The position numbers and the translations under genes are program-made. The notes under the pieces are model-generated. The model saw nothing but the letters and a program-made list of their open reading frames with translations. It had not been told where the DNA came from and made no database searches. Below, piece after piece: positions 8,070-15,787 of a stretch of 35,922 bases of DNA; the stretch's first letter is position 1, and every line of letters begins with the position of its first letter. This DNA is from an uncultured Chitinophaga sp. GTDB lineage: Bacteria > Bacteroidota > Bacteroidia > Chitinophagales > Chitinophagaceae. The DNA lies in NCBI RefSeq assembly GCF_937874145.1, contig NZ_CALNBI010000329.1:1-35922 (forward strand). The letters run 5' to 3'.

Positions 8070-8996
8070 ATGAACGAGCTCCTGTTACTGTTAGCTTTCC
8101 AATTGCAGGCTACCAATTACCCTATGCTGGTCACAGACCAATCTATCCACCGCGTTATGATCGTCCAGGCGCCATCCGGCGATATTATCAAGGAATGGTG
8201 CGCATCGGATATCCCGGAACAACACCGTAAATGGTTCCGGAACCCCAGCGAAGTGAAGTTTTCGCGCAATGGAAAATATCTCTTAACCTGCGCATCCGGT
8301 GGCGGCGCGGCCATTATCCGGATAAGCGACGAGAAAACGCTCTGGTACGACTCCGTGGGCGGGAATCCCCACTCTCTCGATATCGGGCCGGGAAACATCC
8401 TGGTGGTAGCTTCCAGCACCGGTAATTACACCACCCTATTCCGGTACGACCTCAATTCAACGAAACGCTACGAGCCCAACCGCCCCCGGAGAAAGATAGA
8501 TTTTCCCGATGGCCATGCCGTGAATTTTTACGATGGGTATTTCTATGTGGCGGGTGCAAACCAAATCAAAGCTTACGAAGTCCGCCAGGGCAAGCGGAAA
8601 AAAAACTTACCGGACCTTGTTGCCGTGGAATCATATACCATCCCGGGTATAGGCGCGCATGATATGATATACGGCGCCCGCGAGAAGGTTTTTTATCTTA
8701 CCACGGTGGATACTTTGCTGGAGTTCCACGCTACAGACGGATCTTTCCACCCCGTTCCGGGCAAGATCAGCCGCAACATTAAAAGCTACTCCGAAGGCGC
8801 CAATAAAGACCTGCCCTCCACGGTCACCGTGCCGAAGGAGCAATGGTGGACCGACGAGGTTACGGACCTCCAGGGCAAAACCATCCTGAAAATACCAGGC
8901 GCGCGCATTTACAAGGCGCGATGGCTGATAGGATATATCAACACCTATAAAGAATATGACAAGAATGGCAAGCTTATCCGTGATGTAGCCTGGTAA
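8070..8996 (+). CDS. Putative exported beta-propeller-like protein (DUF6528-like)
   Basis: A 308-residue protein of no recognised enzyme family. The first 15 residues (MNELLLLLAFQLQAT) are hydrophobic and may be a short signal peptide, though they lack the usual basic residues. The rest shows repeated strands of the sort found in propellers: MLVTDQSIHRVMIVQAPSGDIIKEW, SEVKFSRNGKYLLTCASGGGAAIIR, GNPHSLDIGPGNILVVASS, GHAVNFYDGYFYVAGANQIKAYE and GIGAHDMIYGAREKVFYLTT. The sense of DQ..HR...VDA..G and of SGGG resembles proteins labelled DUF6528 in Bacteroidota, but this is from memory. A ligand-binding or sugar-related role is possible. Its stop lies 2 bp from the stop of the convergent kinase gene, with no terminator between. 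Confidence 0.6.
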   Translation: MNELLLLLAFQLQATNYPMLVTDQSIHRVMIVQAPSGDIIKEWCASDIPEQHRKWFRNPSEVKFSRNGKYLLTCASGGGAAIIRISDEKTLWYDSVGGNPHSLDIGPGNILVVASSTGNYTTLFRYDLNSTKRYEPNRPRRKIDFPDGHAVNFYDGYFYVAGANQIKAYEVRQGKRKKNLPDLVAVESYTIPGIGAHDMIYGAREKVFYLTTVDTLLEFHATDGSFHPVPGKISRNIKSYSEGANKDLPSTVTVPKEQWWTDEVTDLQGKTILKIPGARIYKARWLIGYINTYKEYDKNGKLIRDVAW

Positions 8997-8998
8997 GC

Positions 8999-10435
8999 CT
9001 AATTCGCTGGTAATGTGATAATGAAGGTGGTCCCTTCGCCCAGGATGCTCTCTACCTGGATGTGGCCTTTGTGATTAATAATAATGTTTTGGGTGGATGT
9101 GAGCCCCAGCCCGGTACCTTTCGTTTTTGAAGTAAAGAACGGATCGAACAGGCGGGCTTTGTTTTCTTCGGGGATGCCCATGCCATTGTCCGTGATCCGG
9201 ATCATGGCCGTTTTCCCTTCAACTGAAGTATGGATCGTGAGCACGCCTTTGCCGGGCGTCATGGCTTCGATGGCGTTGATGAGGATGTTGAGCAGGGCGA
9301 TGTTCATTTTTTCCACGTCGGCCGTAATCACGGCCGGTTGTGGCGTAAAATCCTCCACCAGTTTGATCCCGTTGAGTTTCAGGCGGTCCATCGCCAGCGA
9401 AAGCGCGCTGTCAATCAAGTTATTAAGATCATGTTCCAGCAAATGCAGCTCCATCATGCGGGTGGATTGCAGTAGCTCGGTCACCAGCTGGTTGATGCGC
9501 GTGCAGTTGCGTTCGATGATATCGAGATAGAGGCTGGTGTCTTCCAGGTTGGTGGATTCTTCCCCCCTGAACTGCCCTACGGCCAGGATGATATTGGTGA
9601 GCGGGTTGCGGACCTCATGCGCGATCACGCGGGCGATGCGGCCCGAAATCACGAACTTTTCCTGTTGCCTTTTTTCCAGTTCTTCCCGCTTCTTGTCGGT
9701 AATATCTTCCGCCACGCAAAGGAAAGTGCCCAGCTGCTCGTCGAGCTTGTTGGCATTGACGAGCACGGAAATCTTGCGGCCGGATTTTTCGCGGAAAGTG
9801 AATTCCTGCTGTACGATGGCATCATCGGTACAAATCTCTTCCATGAAGCGCTTGCATTCCGAATCGAGGAAGAACAGGTCTCTCATGTTCATCTCCAGCA
9901 GTTCTTCCCGGGAGTGGGCGAGTTTCTTGCGGGCGTTGGGGTTGGCATCGATGATATTCATTTCGCAGTCGGCCAGGATGATGATATCGTGGCTTTTTTC
10001 GAAGATGCCGAAGTATTTGCGTTCGTTTTCCGCGATGGCCCGCAGGTGCTTGAACTCGGTGATGCCGTAACGGATGGCGCGTTCCAGTTCGGGGCCGGTG
10101 ATATCGCCTTTAACGAGGTAATCCGTGGCGCCGGCGATCATCGCTTCGTTATCAATGGCGTAATCGCCTTTGCCGGTGAGCATGATCACGGGCGCTTCGT
10201 ACCCTATTTCCTGGAAATGGCGGAGAATATCGATGCCGGTGTGCATACCCAGGCGGTAATCCACGAGGTATAATTCGTGTTCCCGCTTCCCGATGGCTTC
10301 CAGGGCTTTATCGTAGGTGGATGCCCAGGTTATCTCATACTGATCGGGGGCCACATCCTGTAAAACGGTGTTGACAAGGAAGAAATCATCTTCGTCATCG
10401 TCCACCATGAGGATGCGTTTGCGTTTTTCTTTCAT
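8999..10435 (-). CDS. Histidine kinase with N-terminal receiver (REC-PAS-HisKA-HATPase)
   Basis: A soluble 478-residue signalling protein with unusual order. An N-terminal receiver (about 7-125) has acidic VDDDEDD and phosphoacceptor Asp59 in YLVDYRLG. A PAS domain follows (about 138-250, DIIILADCEMNIIDANPNARKKL), then the dimerisation/phosphoacceptor helix with His273 in IAHEVRNPLTN, and an HATPase domain (about 365-478) with NILINAIEAM, DNGMGIPEE and GTGLGLTSTQNII. There is no transmembrane segment, so it must receive its signal inside the cell, probably from another kinase through the receiver. The start codon lies 48 bp after the stop of the CHASE3 kinase, so both are one operon and may form a relay. 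Confidence 0.93.
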   Translation of the reverse strand: MKEKRKRILMVDDDEDDFFLVNTVLQDVAPDQYEITWASTYDKALEAIGKREHELYLVDYRLGMHTGIDILRHFQEIGYEAPVIMLTGKGDYAIDNEAMIAGATDYLVKGDITGPELERAIRYGITEFKHLRAIAENERKYFGIFEKSHDIIILADCEMNIIDANPNARKKLAHSREELLEMNMRDLFFLDSECKRFMEEICTDDAIVQQEFTFREKSGRKISVLVNANKLDEQLGTFLCVAEDITDKKREELEKRQQEKFVISGRIARVIAHEVRNPLTNIILAVGQFRGEESTNLEDTSLYLDIIERNCTRINQLVTELLQSTRMMELHLLEHDLNNLIDSALSLAMDRLKLNGIKLVEDFTPQPAVITADVEKMNIALLNILINAIEAMTPGKGVLTIHTSVEGKTAMIRITDNGMGIPEENKARLFDPFFTSKTKGTGLGLTSTQNIIINHKGHIQVESILGEGTTFIITLPAN

Positions 10436-10483
10436 AATCTGTCAATGGTATTCCTGTTTCAGAGCAAGAAACATGCTCAAAAA

Positions 10484-11896
10484 TCAGTCTTCCCGCAATT
10501 GTTTCAGCGGAAGGGTGATAATAAATGCGGCCCCTTCGCCGGGAGCGCCTTCTGCGGAGATGTAGCCCTGGTGGGCTTCCACGATTTTTTTGCAGATGGC
10601 CAGCCCGATGCCGGTGCCTTTATATTCGCTGACGCCATGAAGGCGCTGGAAGATGAGGAAGATGCGGTCGGCATAGGACGGGTCGAACCCGATGCCATTG
10701 TCCTGCACCCGGATGCGCAGGTATTTTTCCGCGGCTTTTTTCTCGCTGGGCACGCCCGCGCCGCGGCCGGTGAGGGTTTCGCCGGTGATGCGGATGAGCA
10801 GCGGGCACTCCGGCTTGGCGAATTTAATGCTGTTGGAAAGGATGTTCTGGAATAGCTGGTGCAGGCCCGTGTCGGAACCTTCGATCATGGGCAGCGGATC
10901 GGTCTGGACGGCGCCTTTCTTTTCCTGCAGCGGCGCGTCGAGGTCGCCGAGGACGTCGCGGAGGAGCTCGTTGAGGTCTATTTCAGCGATCGTGTCGGGC
11001 GTGATGCGGCCGGCGCGGGAAAAAGTCAGGAGGTCGTTGATGAGGACGCGCATGCGGCCCACGGCAGAAACCATGCGGTCTACCAGCTGCCCCGCTTCGG
11101 GCGGGATCTCGTCGCGGTACTTGAGCAGCAGCCGGTCGGAGAAGGTGGATATTTTACGGAGGGGCTCCTGGAGGTCGTGGGAAGCTACGTACGCAAACTG
11201 TTCCAGTTCCTGATTGGATTTGTTGAGCAGGTTGATATTTTCCTGCAGCTCACGCTGGTAGCTGCGCATCCTGGATTCGATATGCAGCTGGAGGCGGAAT
11301 TCGCGGTTGAGCGTGACGTAGGAATAGATGCCGATGATAATGGCGATGAGGGAAATGATGAACACCGCCGGGATCCAGAGGTTGGAGAAGAAGGTAAAAG
11401 CCCGGGATTTTTCGGAGAGCTGCGCTTCTTCGATGGCGATCATATCCTGCATCTTGCGGTCGATCTGGTCCATGGACAATTCGCCTTCTTTAACGGAGAT
11501 GCTGCCGCTGGACTGGCGGGCGCCGGCAAGGAGTTGGCCGTATTTGATATCGAGGAGTTGCTTGAGTGTGTCGAGGTTTCTTTGCTGCGGGGGATCGTCG
11601 ATAATTTGGCGCAGCTTGCGGTATTCTTTCTCAATTTTGACGCTTCGCTCGGACATGCTGGGGTGGAGGAATTCCTGTTGATGAGTGATGTTGTAGCCCC
11701 GGATGGCGGCTTCGGCGTCTTTCAGGTGGCGGGAAATGAGCTCCAGGCGTTTGGAGACTTCCACGGCATGCTGGAGGCGCGAGGCGTTGTGCATGAGGTT
11801 TTTGGCGATGAGGTACGACACCACGCTGGCGCCGATGATGGCGGTAAACGCGATGAAAAATCCCACCCTGATTTTTTTATGTATGCTGATATGCAT
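10484..11896 (-). CDS. Membrane histidine kinase with CHASE3-type sensor
   Basis: A 470-residue sensor kinase. A first transmembrane helix (about 10-31), an extracytoplasmic helical CHASE3-like domain (about 35-168, with the typical EAAIRGYNIT motif), a second helix (about 172-196), a coiled coil, the phosphoacceptor helix with His240 in YVASHDLQEPLRK, and an HATPase domain with NILSNSIKFA, DNGIGFDP and GTGIGLAICKKIV. The ASHDLQEPLRK box is the one found in phytochrome-like kinases. The ATG at 11896 is preferred over a TTG three codons earlier. It is the first gene of an operon with the REC-PAS kinase. Upstream are an inverted repeat (11917-11981) and a sigma-54-like element (12102-12117), which would give a leader of about 190 bases. 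Confidence 0.93.
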   Translation of the reverse strand: MHISIHKKIRVGFFIAFTAIIGASVVSYLIAKNLMHNASRLQHAVEVSKRLELISRHLKDAEAAIRGYNITHQQEFLHPSMSERSVKIEKEYRKLRQIIDDPPQQRNLDTLKQLLDIKYGQLLAGARQSSGSISVKEGELSMDQIDRKMQDMIAIEEAQLSEKSRAFTFFSNLWIPAVFIISLIAIIIGIYSYVTLNREFRLQLHIESRMRSYQRELQENINLLNKSNQELEQFAYVASHDLQEPLRKISTFSDRLLLKYRDEIPPEAGQLVDRMVSAVGRMRVLINDLLTFSRAGRITPDTIAEIDLNELLRDVLGDLDAPLQEKKGAVQTDPLPMIEGSDTGLHQLFQNILSNSIKFAKPECPLLIRITGETLTGRGAGVPSEKKAAEKYLRIRVQDNGIGFDPSYADRIFLIFQRLHGVSEYKGTGIGLAICKKIVEAHQGYISAEGAPGEGAAFIITLPLKQLRED

Positions 11897-11916
11897 TTCC
11901 TTCAAACTGTTTACGG

Positions 11917-11981
11917 ATGCCGGTTTTGGATGTGCAAGATTTTCTACAGACTGAAAACTCCCTTCTACAAGAAACCGGCAT
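11917..11981. repeat. Spaced inverted repeat in the kinase-operon leader
   Basis: Arms ATGCCGGTTT (11917-11926) and AAACCGGCAT (11972-11981) are perfect inverse copies 45 bp apart; a smaller dyad TTTTC/GAAAA sits inside. In the transcript it would form a long hairpin just before the start codon of the CHASE3 kinase. It may equally be a protein-binding site. Confidence 0.5.
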
Positions 11982-12101
11982 AAAGATGCATGAAATCCCG
12001 CCGATCCTTCCCCAAATTACGAAAACCCCCGCATTCAAATGGTTGCGCTTGTATTCCTAACGCATTCCTGTGGCTGCTAATATTGTTGTTGCTCCTCTAT
12101 C

Positions 12102-12117
12102 TGCAAAACATGTGCCT
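12102..12117 (-). promoter_or_regulatory. Sigma-54-type promoter upstream of the kinase operon
   Basis: Minus-strand AGGCACATGTTTTGCA has exact GG-N10-GC spacing and agrees with TGGCACG-N4-TTGCA at all fixed positions but the first and seventh. It is the closest match to the consensus in the window. The start would be near 12092, about 195 bases before the ATG at 11896; no other minus-strand gene lies between. Confidence 0.5.
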
Positions 12118-12181
12118 CCGTGTTGGAATGCTGTTTGGACATAGAAAAGAAAGAACGTGTTAAACCTTAAAATCATCCGGC

Positions 12182-12589
12182 ATGAAAAACGAGAACGACA
12201 AGAACACCCGCCCGAACCCGGCCCCGCCGGGCGTGCAGCCCCCCGATGAGAACCGCGGACAGGGCGGCGGACAACCCAAACCGGGCCTGGGAGAAGAACC
12301 GGATAAGCAAAACCCGGACATCCCGCAGGAGATCCCCAAGCGCGAGATCGACCGCAAACCCAGCGACCCGCAATCCGAGCCTGAACAAGGCCCCCGCCAG
12401 GATAAACCCGAAAAAGGTCCCCGGCAGGACGGCCCCGAGAAAGGCCCCCGCGAACATAAACCCGATATTCCGGAAAGCGAAGAAAACAACGACGTACAGG
12501 AGAAATCCCCCGATATCGTCGGACAGCAACGCATTGAGGATGAAAGCATCATCGACAAGCGCGACCGCTTCCCGTTTCCTAACAAATAA
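12182..12589 (+). CDS. Proline-rich disordered protein of unknown function
   Basis: A 135-residue hydrophilic protein rich in Pro, Glu, Lys, Asp and Gln, with no hydrophobic segment, signal peptide or recognised domain; it should be intrinsically disordered. The middle carries short imperfect repeats of about nine residues (QGPRQDKPE, KGPRQDGPE, KGPREHKPD). The start MKNENDKNTRPNPAPPG and the order of charged residues resemble small stress proteins seen in soil Bacteroidota, but no family is recognised. It lies 22 bp upstream of the YciE/DUF892 gene on the same strand and probably shares its transcript. A desiccation or crowding role like that of hydrophilins would fit the setting, but is only a guess. 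Codon use fits the neighbours. Confidence 0.72.
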   Translation: MKNENDKNTRPNPAPPGVQPPDENRGQGGGQPKPGLGEEPDKQNPDIPQEIPKREIDRKPSDPQSEPEQGPRQDKPEKGPRQDGPEKGPREHKPDIPESEENNDVQEKSPDIVGQQRIEDESIIDKRDRFPFPNK

Positions 12590-12611
12590 ACCAGAAAAAA
12601 CCTCAAACATT

Positions 12612-13235
12612 ATGGCAACAAAAAACACCAAGACGACCGCCTCCCGGAACGGGGCTGCAAAATCGAATGGCAGCCGCAGCAATGGTGCAGCAAAAAAAGC
12701 CACCGCAACCCGCAAACCCGCTGCCCGCAGCAGTGAAATGGAAGCTTCTCCTTTCCACCAGCTGTTCATGGATGAACTGAAAGATATTTACTGGGCCGAG
12801 AAGCACCTCGTGAAAGCACTTCCCAAAATGCAGAAAGCCGCCACCACGGCCGAACTGGTAGATGCCTTCGCCGAACACCTGGAAGCCACGAAAGGACATG
12901 TGAGCCGTCTTGAAGAAATATTCGACCTGATGGGCGCCCGCGCCGTTGGCAAGAAATGCGAAGCCATGGAAGGCCTCGTTTCCGAAGCGCAGGAACTGAT
13001 CAGCGAAGAAGATCCCGGCTCCGTGCTCGATGCCGGCCTCATCATCGCCGCGCAGAAAGTAGAACACTACGAAATTGCGTCTTATGGCAGCCTCAGGACC
13101 CTCGCTACGAGGATGGGGCACACCGAAGCCGCCAACATACTCGAACAAACGCTGGACGAAGAAAAGGAAACAGATTCCCTCCTCACCCAAATCGCAGAGA
13201 CGAAGGTGAACGAGGAAGCGTTGGCCGAAGATTAA
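12612..13235 (+). CDS. YciE/YciF-type ferritin-like protein (DUF892) with basic tail
   Basis: A 207-residue protein with two parts. Residues 1-45 are a low-complexity basic tail rich in Lys, Ala, Arg and Thr (for example AAKKATATRKPAARSS). Residues 48-207 form the DUF892 four-helix ferritin-like domain, which starts FHQLFMDELKDIYWAEKHLVKALPKM and contains the usual Glu/His set in EHLEATKGHVSRLEEIF and AAQKVEHYEIASYGSLRTLA. Relatives (YciE, YciF) are stress-induced and some are described as ferroxidase-like. The ATG at 12612 is chosen; a longer frame from 12246 overlaps the proline-rich gene. The basic tail could bind DNA, as N-terminal tails do in some Dps proteins. A strong terminator follows at 13252. 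Confidence 0.92.
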   Translation: MATKNTKTTASRNGAAKSNGSRSNGAAKKATATRKPAARSSEMEASPFHQLFMDELKDIYWAEKHLVKALPKMQKAATTAELVDAFAEHLEATKGHVSRLEEIFDLMGARAVGKKCEAMEGLVSEAQELISEEDPGSVLDAGLIIAAQKVEHYEIASYGSLRTLATRMGHTEAANILEQTLDEEKETDSLLTQIAETKVNEEALAED

Positions 13236-13251
13236 TACGCCAACGGATGAT

Positions 13252-13294
13252 GGGCCGCTTTCATGTTTGAAAGAAACATGAAAACGGCCCTTTT
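13252..13294 (+). terminator. Intrinsic terminator after the DUF892 gene
   Basis: A 17-bp stem with one mismatch (13252-13268 with 13274-13290), 5-base loop, then TTTTAATT. It ends the proline-rich/DUF892 transcript. Confidence 0.88.
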
Positions 13295-13333
13295 AATTGT
13301 GTAACCCCGATCGATCGTGTAAAAACATCCGGT

Positions 13334-14200
13334 ATGCAAAAGTCGAACAAGAAGAAAACGCTCCGTCCGCCGCAGCGGCAGCGCCGCCAGCCGGGCCTCG
13401 AGCACAAGATGACCCCGCTCCCCGACGCGGAGCCCCAGGTCCCCGCGGGCGGCAGGCTCCAGGATAAAGTGGCGGTGATCACCGGGGGCGACAGCGGCAT
13501 CGGCCGCGCCGTGGCCCTCGCTTTCGCAGAGCAGGGCGCGCACGTAGTGATCGCTTACCTCGACGAAACCGAAGACGCCGAAGCCACCGCGCAGGGCGTG
13601 CTGGAACGGGGGCGAGAAGTGCTGCTCATCCCGGGTGATATCAGCCGGGAACGCCATTGTGAGAAGATCGTAAAACAGGCGGTGAAGAAATTCGGAAGGA
13701 TCGATATCCTCGTTAACAACGCCGCGGTGCAGTTTCCGCAGAAAAAATTCGAAGATATTACGGCAGAACAACTGTTGCGGACGTTCTCCGTCAACATATT
13801 CCCCCATTTCTACCTCACCCGTTTCGCCCTGCCCCACATTCCCCGCGGCGGCAGCATCATCAACACCACATCGGTTACCGCGTACCGCGGCAGCAGCCAC
13901 CTGATCGACTATTCCGCCACGAAAGGCGCCATCGTGTCGTTTACGCGCTCGCTGTCGTCGATGCTGGCGGAAAAAGGCATTCGCGTGAACGGTGTAGCCC
14001 CCGGCCCCATCTGGACGCCCCTCATCCCCGCAACGTTCCCGCCGGACCATGTGGCCAACTTCGGGTCCGACGTGCCGTTGAAGCGCGCCGGCGAACCTGC
14101 TGAAGTGGCGGGCTGTTATGTATTCCTGGCTTCCGCGGAAGCGAATTATATCACTGGTCAAATCCTGCACCCCAATGGTGGAGAAATTGTTAACGGCTGA
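13334..14200 (+). CDS. Short-chain dehydrogenase/reductase, YghA/YhdG-like
   Basis: A 288-residue NAD(P)-dependent oxidoreductase of the classical SDR superfamily. The N-terminal extension (1-42), with QPGLEHKMTPLPDAEPQ, is typical of the YghA/general-stress branch. The Rossmann motif TGGDSGIGRA lies near 50-59, NNAAV follows, and the catalytic set is Ser in NTTSVTAY, then Tyr and Lys in DYSATKGA. The C-terminus GQILHPNGGEIVNG matches relatives. Substrates of this branch are mostly unknown; sugars, alcohols or aldehydes are candidates. It begins 39 bp after a terminator with no recognised promoter, and its last 26 bases overlap the topoisomerase gene start, so the two are probably translated in a coupled way. 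Confidence 0.9.
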   Translation: MQKSNKKKTLRPPQRQRRQPGLEHKMTPLPDAEPQVPAGGRLQDKVAVITGGDSGIGRAVALAFAEQGAHVVIAYLDETEDAEATAQGVLERGREVLLIPGDISRERHCEKIVKQAVKKFGRIDILVNNAAVQFPQKKFEDITAEQLLRTFSVNIFPHFYLTRFALPHIPRGGSIINTTSVTAYRGSSHLIDYSATKGAIVSFTRSLSSMLAEKGIRVNGVAPGPIWTPLIPATFPPDHVANFGSDVPLKRAGEPAEVAGCYVFLASAEANYITGQILHPNGGEIVNG

Positions 14201-15212
14201 CGCGCCCGCCGTGGCGCAGGCCGCCCGCTTACGATATGTAAACCCCGCATCGCCGGGCATTGCGAGGCATCGCATGCGCGGCGGTTTTTATTATACCGAC
14301 GCGCAGGGAAAGCGGATTTCGGATGAAGAAACGCTCCACCGCATCAGGGGGCTCGTGCTGCCGCCGGCCTGGGAGGACGTATGGATCTGCCCTTATGCCA
14401 ACGGTCATTTGCAGGCTACGGGCACCGATGCACTGGGGCGCCGGCAGTACCGCTACCATACCCGCTGGGCGGAAGTGCGCAACGAAACCAAGTTCTACCG
14501 CCTGCTCGCTTTCGGAAAAGTGCTGCCGAAAATCCGCCGCCAGGTAACGAAAGACCTTCGCCGCCGCGAGCTCGACCTGCCGCGTGTGTGCGCCATCGCC
14601 ATGCGGGTAATGGAAGAAACTCTCATGCGGGTGGGCAACGCGGAATATGAAAAGAAATATCATTCCTACGGCCTTACCACTTTGCGCAACAAACACGTGC
14701 AGTTCAACGGCAACGCCGCGCTGTTCCGCTTCAAAGGGAAAAAAGGCGTGGAACACAAGATCGAATTGCGCCACGCGGCACTGTCGAGGCTCCTGCGCAA
14801 AGTGCGCGACATTCCAGGACAGGAACTTTTCCAGTATTATGAAAACAATGAAGTGAAAAGCCTCGATTCCGGCGCGCTCAACGATTACCTGAAAAACATC
14901 ACCGGCGAGGATTTTACCTGTAAAGACCTCCGCACCTGGGCAGGAACGCTCGAAGCACTGCATCTGCTGTATGACTGCGAAGCCGCTGCTTCTCAAGCAG
15001 ATTGCAAACGGAAAATCGTGGAAGTACTGGACCAGGTGGCCCGGAAACTGGGGAATACCCGCGCGGTGTGTAAAAAATACTACGTCCACCCCGCGTTAAC
15101 GGAATTATACGAAAGCGGCGGAATGGGGAAATATAAAGGGCAAAATGTGGACGAAAAACTACTGTTGAAAATCCTCAAAGATCATCATACACCAAAACGG
15201 CGGCGCCCTTGA
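14175..15212 (+). CDS. DNA topoisomerase IB (poxvirus/Deinococcus type)
   Basis: A 345-residue type IB topoisomerase, which relaxes supercoils through a 3'-phosphotyrosine intermediate without ATP. The N-terminal domain has RHRMRGGFYYTD, RGLVLPPAWEDVWICPYANGHLQATG and GRRQYRYH; the catalytic domain has YGLTTLRNKHV, FKGKKGVEH, KDLRTW (Arg253), LGNT (Asn294) and KKYYVHP with nucleophile Tyr303. The Asn replaces the His of vaccinia topoisomerase, and the Asn-Tyr distance of nine is the same as in the Deinococcus enzyme (Asn280, Tyr289). The ATG at 14175 overlaps the SDR gene by 26 bp; no better start exists before the conserved region. Its stop codon lies in the loop of its terminator. Bacterial members often accompany stress and repair genes, as here. 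Confidence 0.94.
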   Translation: MVEKLLTADAPAVAQAARLRYVNPASPGIARHRMRGGFYYTDAQGKRISDEETLHRIRGLVLPPAWEDVWICPYANGHLQATGTDALGRRQYRYHTRWAEVRNETKFYRLLAFGKVLPKIRRQVTKDLRRRELDLPRVCAIAMRVMEETLMRVGNAEYEKKYHSYGLTTLRNKHVQFNGNAALFRFKGKKGVEHKIELRHAALSRLLRKVRDIPGQELFQYYENNEVKSLDSGALNDYLKNITGEDFTCKDLRTWAGTLEALHLLYDCEAAASQADCKRKIVEVLDQVARKLGNTRAVCKKYYVHPALTELYESGGMGKYKGQNVDEKLLLKILKDHHTPKRRRP

Positions 15213-15233
15213 GAGGCGCCGCCGTTTCTTTTC
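15195..15233 (+). terminator. Terminator overlapping the topoisomerase stop codon
   Basis: A perfect 13-bp GC-rich stem (15195-15207 with 15215-15227) followed by CTTTTC. The TGA of the topoisomerase gene (15210-15212) is inside the 7-base loop, so the left arm encodes the last residues of the protein. Confidence 0.85.
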
Positions 15234-15249
15234 ATGTGCATTTCATGCA

Positions 15250-15618
15250 TCACAGTCCGCCGAAGATCATCTGTTCTTCACGATCCTCGACCGGTATCTT
15301 CTTTAGGAATTCATCGAAACCCGCCTCGTCGTGCGAGGAATAAGCGCCATAAGCATCCAGGACATAGCCTTTCTTGCCTTTTTTGTCTTCCAGGAGGTAT
15401 AATACCGAGTTGTCGGACGGGTCTGACTCGCCCTCGAAACGGTACGTTTTAATGATCAGCAGATCGTCCGGATTGTAGATTTCATCGCCTTCTACAGGCT
15501 GCATCCTGCCGTGATCGCTCATCTTAAATTCATTGTCGTATCCTTTCGAATGGAGTTTAGCCATGACTTGCGAGAGGGTATTCATTTCGCCGGGTTTATC
15601 TGTTCTCAGGTTTTCCAT
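15250..15618 (-). CDS. Small conserved hypothetical protein
   Basis: A 122-residue soluble protein with no signal peptide. An N-terminal helix (TLSQVMAKLHSKGYDNEFKM) is followed by a compact mixed part with IKTYRFEGESDPSDNSVLYLLE and KKGYVLDAYGAYSSHDEAGF. The pattern YRFEG.SDP.D.SVLY.....G.KG.L.DAYGAY recurs in short Bacteroidota proteins that are sometimes named phosphoribosylpyrophosphate synthetase, but the PRPP-binding motif and the length of that enzyme are both absent here, so that name would be wrong. Function is unknown. It is transcribed alone toward the topoisomerase terminator, which could also end its transcript. It sits between two DNA-maintenance units. Confidence 0.78.
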   Translation of the reverse strand: MENLRTDKPGEMNTLSQVMAKLHSKGYDNEFKMSDHGRMQPVEGDEIYNPDDLLIIKTYRFEGESDPSDNSVLYLLEDKKGKKGYVLDAYGAYSSHDEAGFDEFLKKIPVEDREEQMIFGGL

Positions 15619-15760
15619 AAAAGTCGTTTTTAGTTACTGTTCAAAATCCAAAACACATGCCACTGCTGCAAAAAATGGCCTGATTGTTGGCAGAGTAGAA
15701 TTAGCGATCAAATCTTACAAAGCAAATTCCCCCGATAGTTATGCATATGAAGAAACAAGG

Positions 15761-15787
15761 CCGTCCCGTTCCCGGGACGGTTTTTTT
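15761..15787 (+). terminator. Intrinsic terminator 56 bp upstream of ku
   Basis: A perfect 8-bp stem CCGTCCCG/CGGGACGG with a 4-base loop, followed by seven T. The only upstream gene nearby is on the other strand, so it ends either a short transcript begun between 15619 and 15760 or acts as an attenuator in the ku leader. Confidence 0.8.

Noticed and set aside
12125..12138. Plus-strand TGG-N10-GG upstream of the proline-rich gene
   Set aside because: The required GC of the -12 element is GG and the C after TGG is missing.
12246..12611. Longer start for the DUF892 gene
   Set aside because: Out of frame with, and fully overlapping, the better supported proline-rich gene; DUF892 proteins do not have such an extension.
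15668..15680. Minus-strand sigma-54-like element upstream of the small hypothetical gene
   Set aside because: Spacing between GG and GC is 9 bp, not 10.
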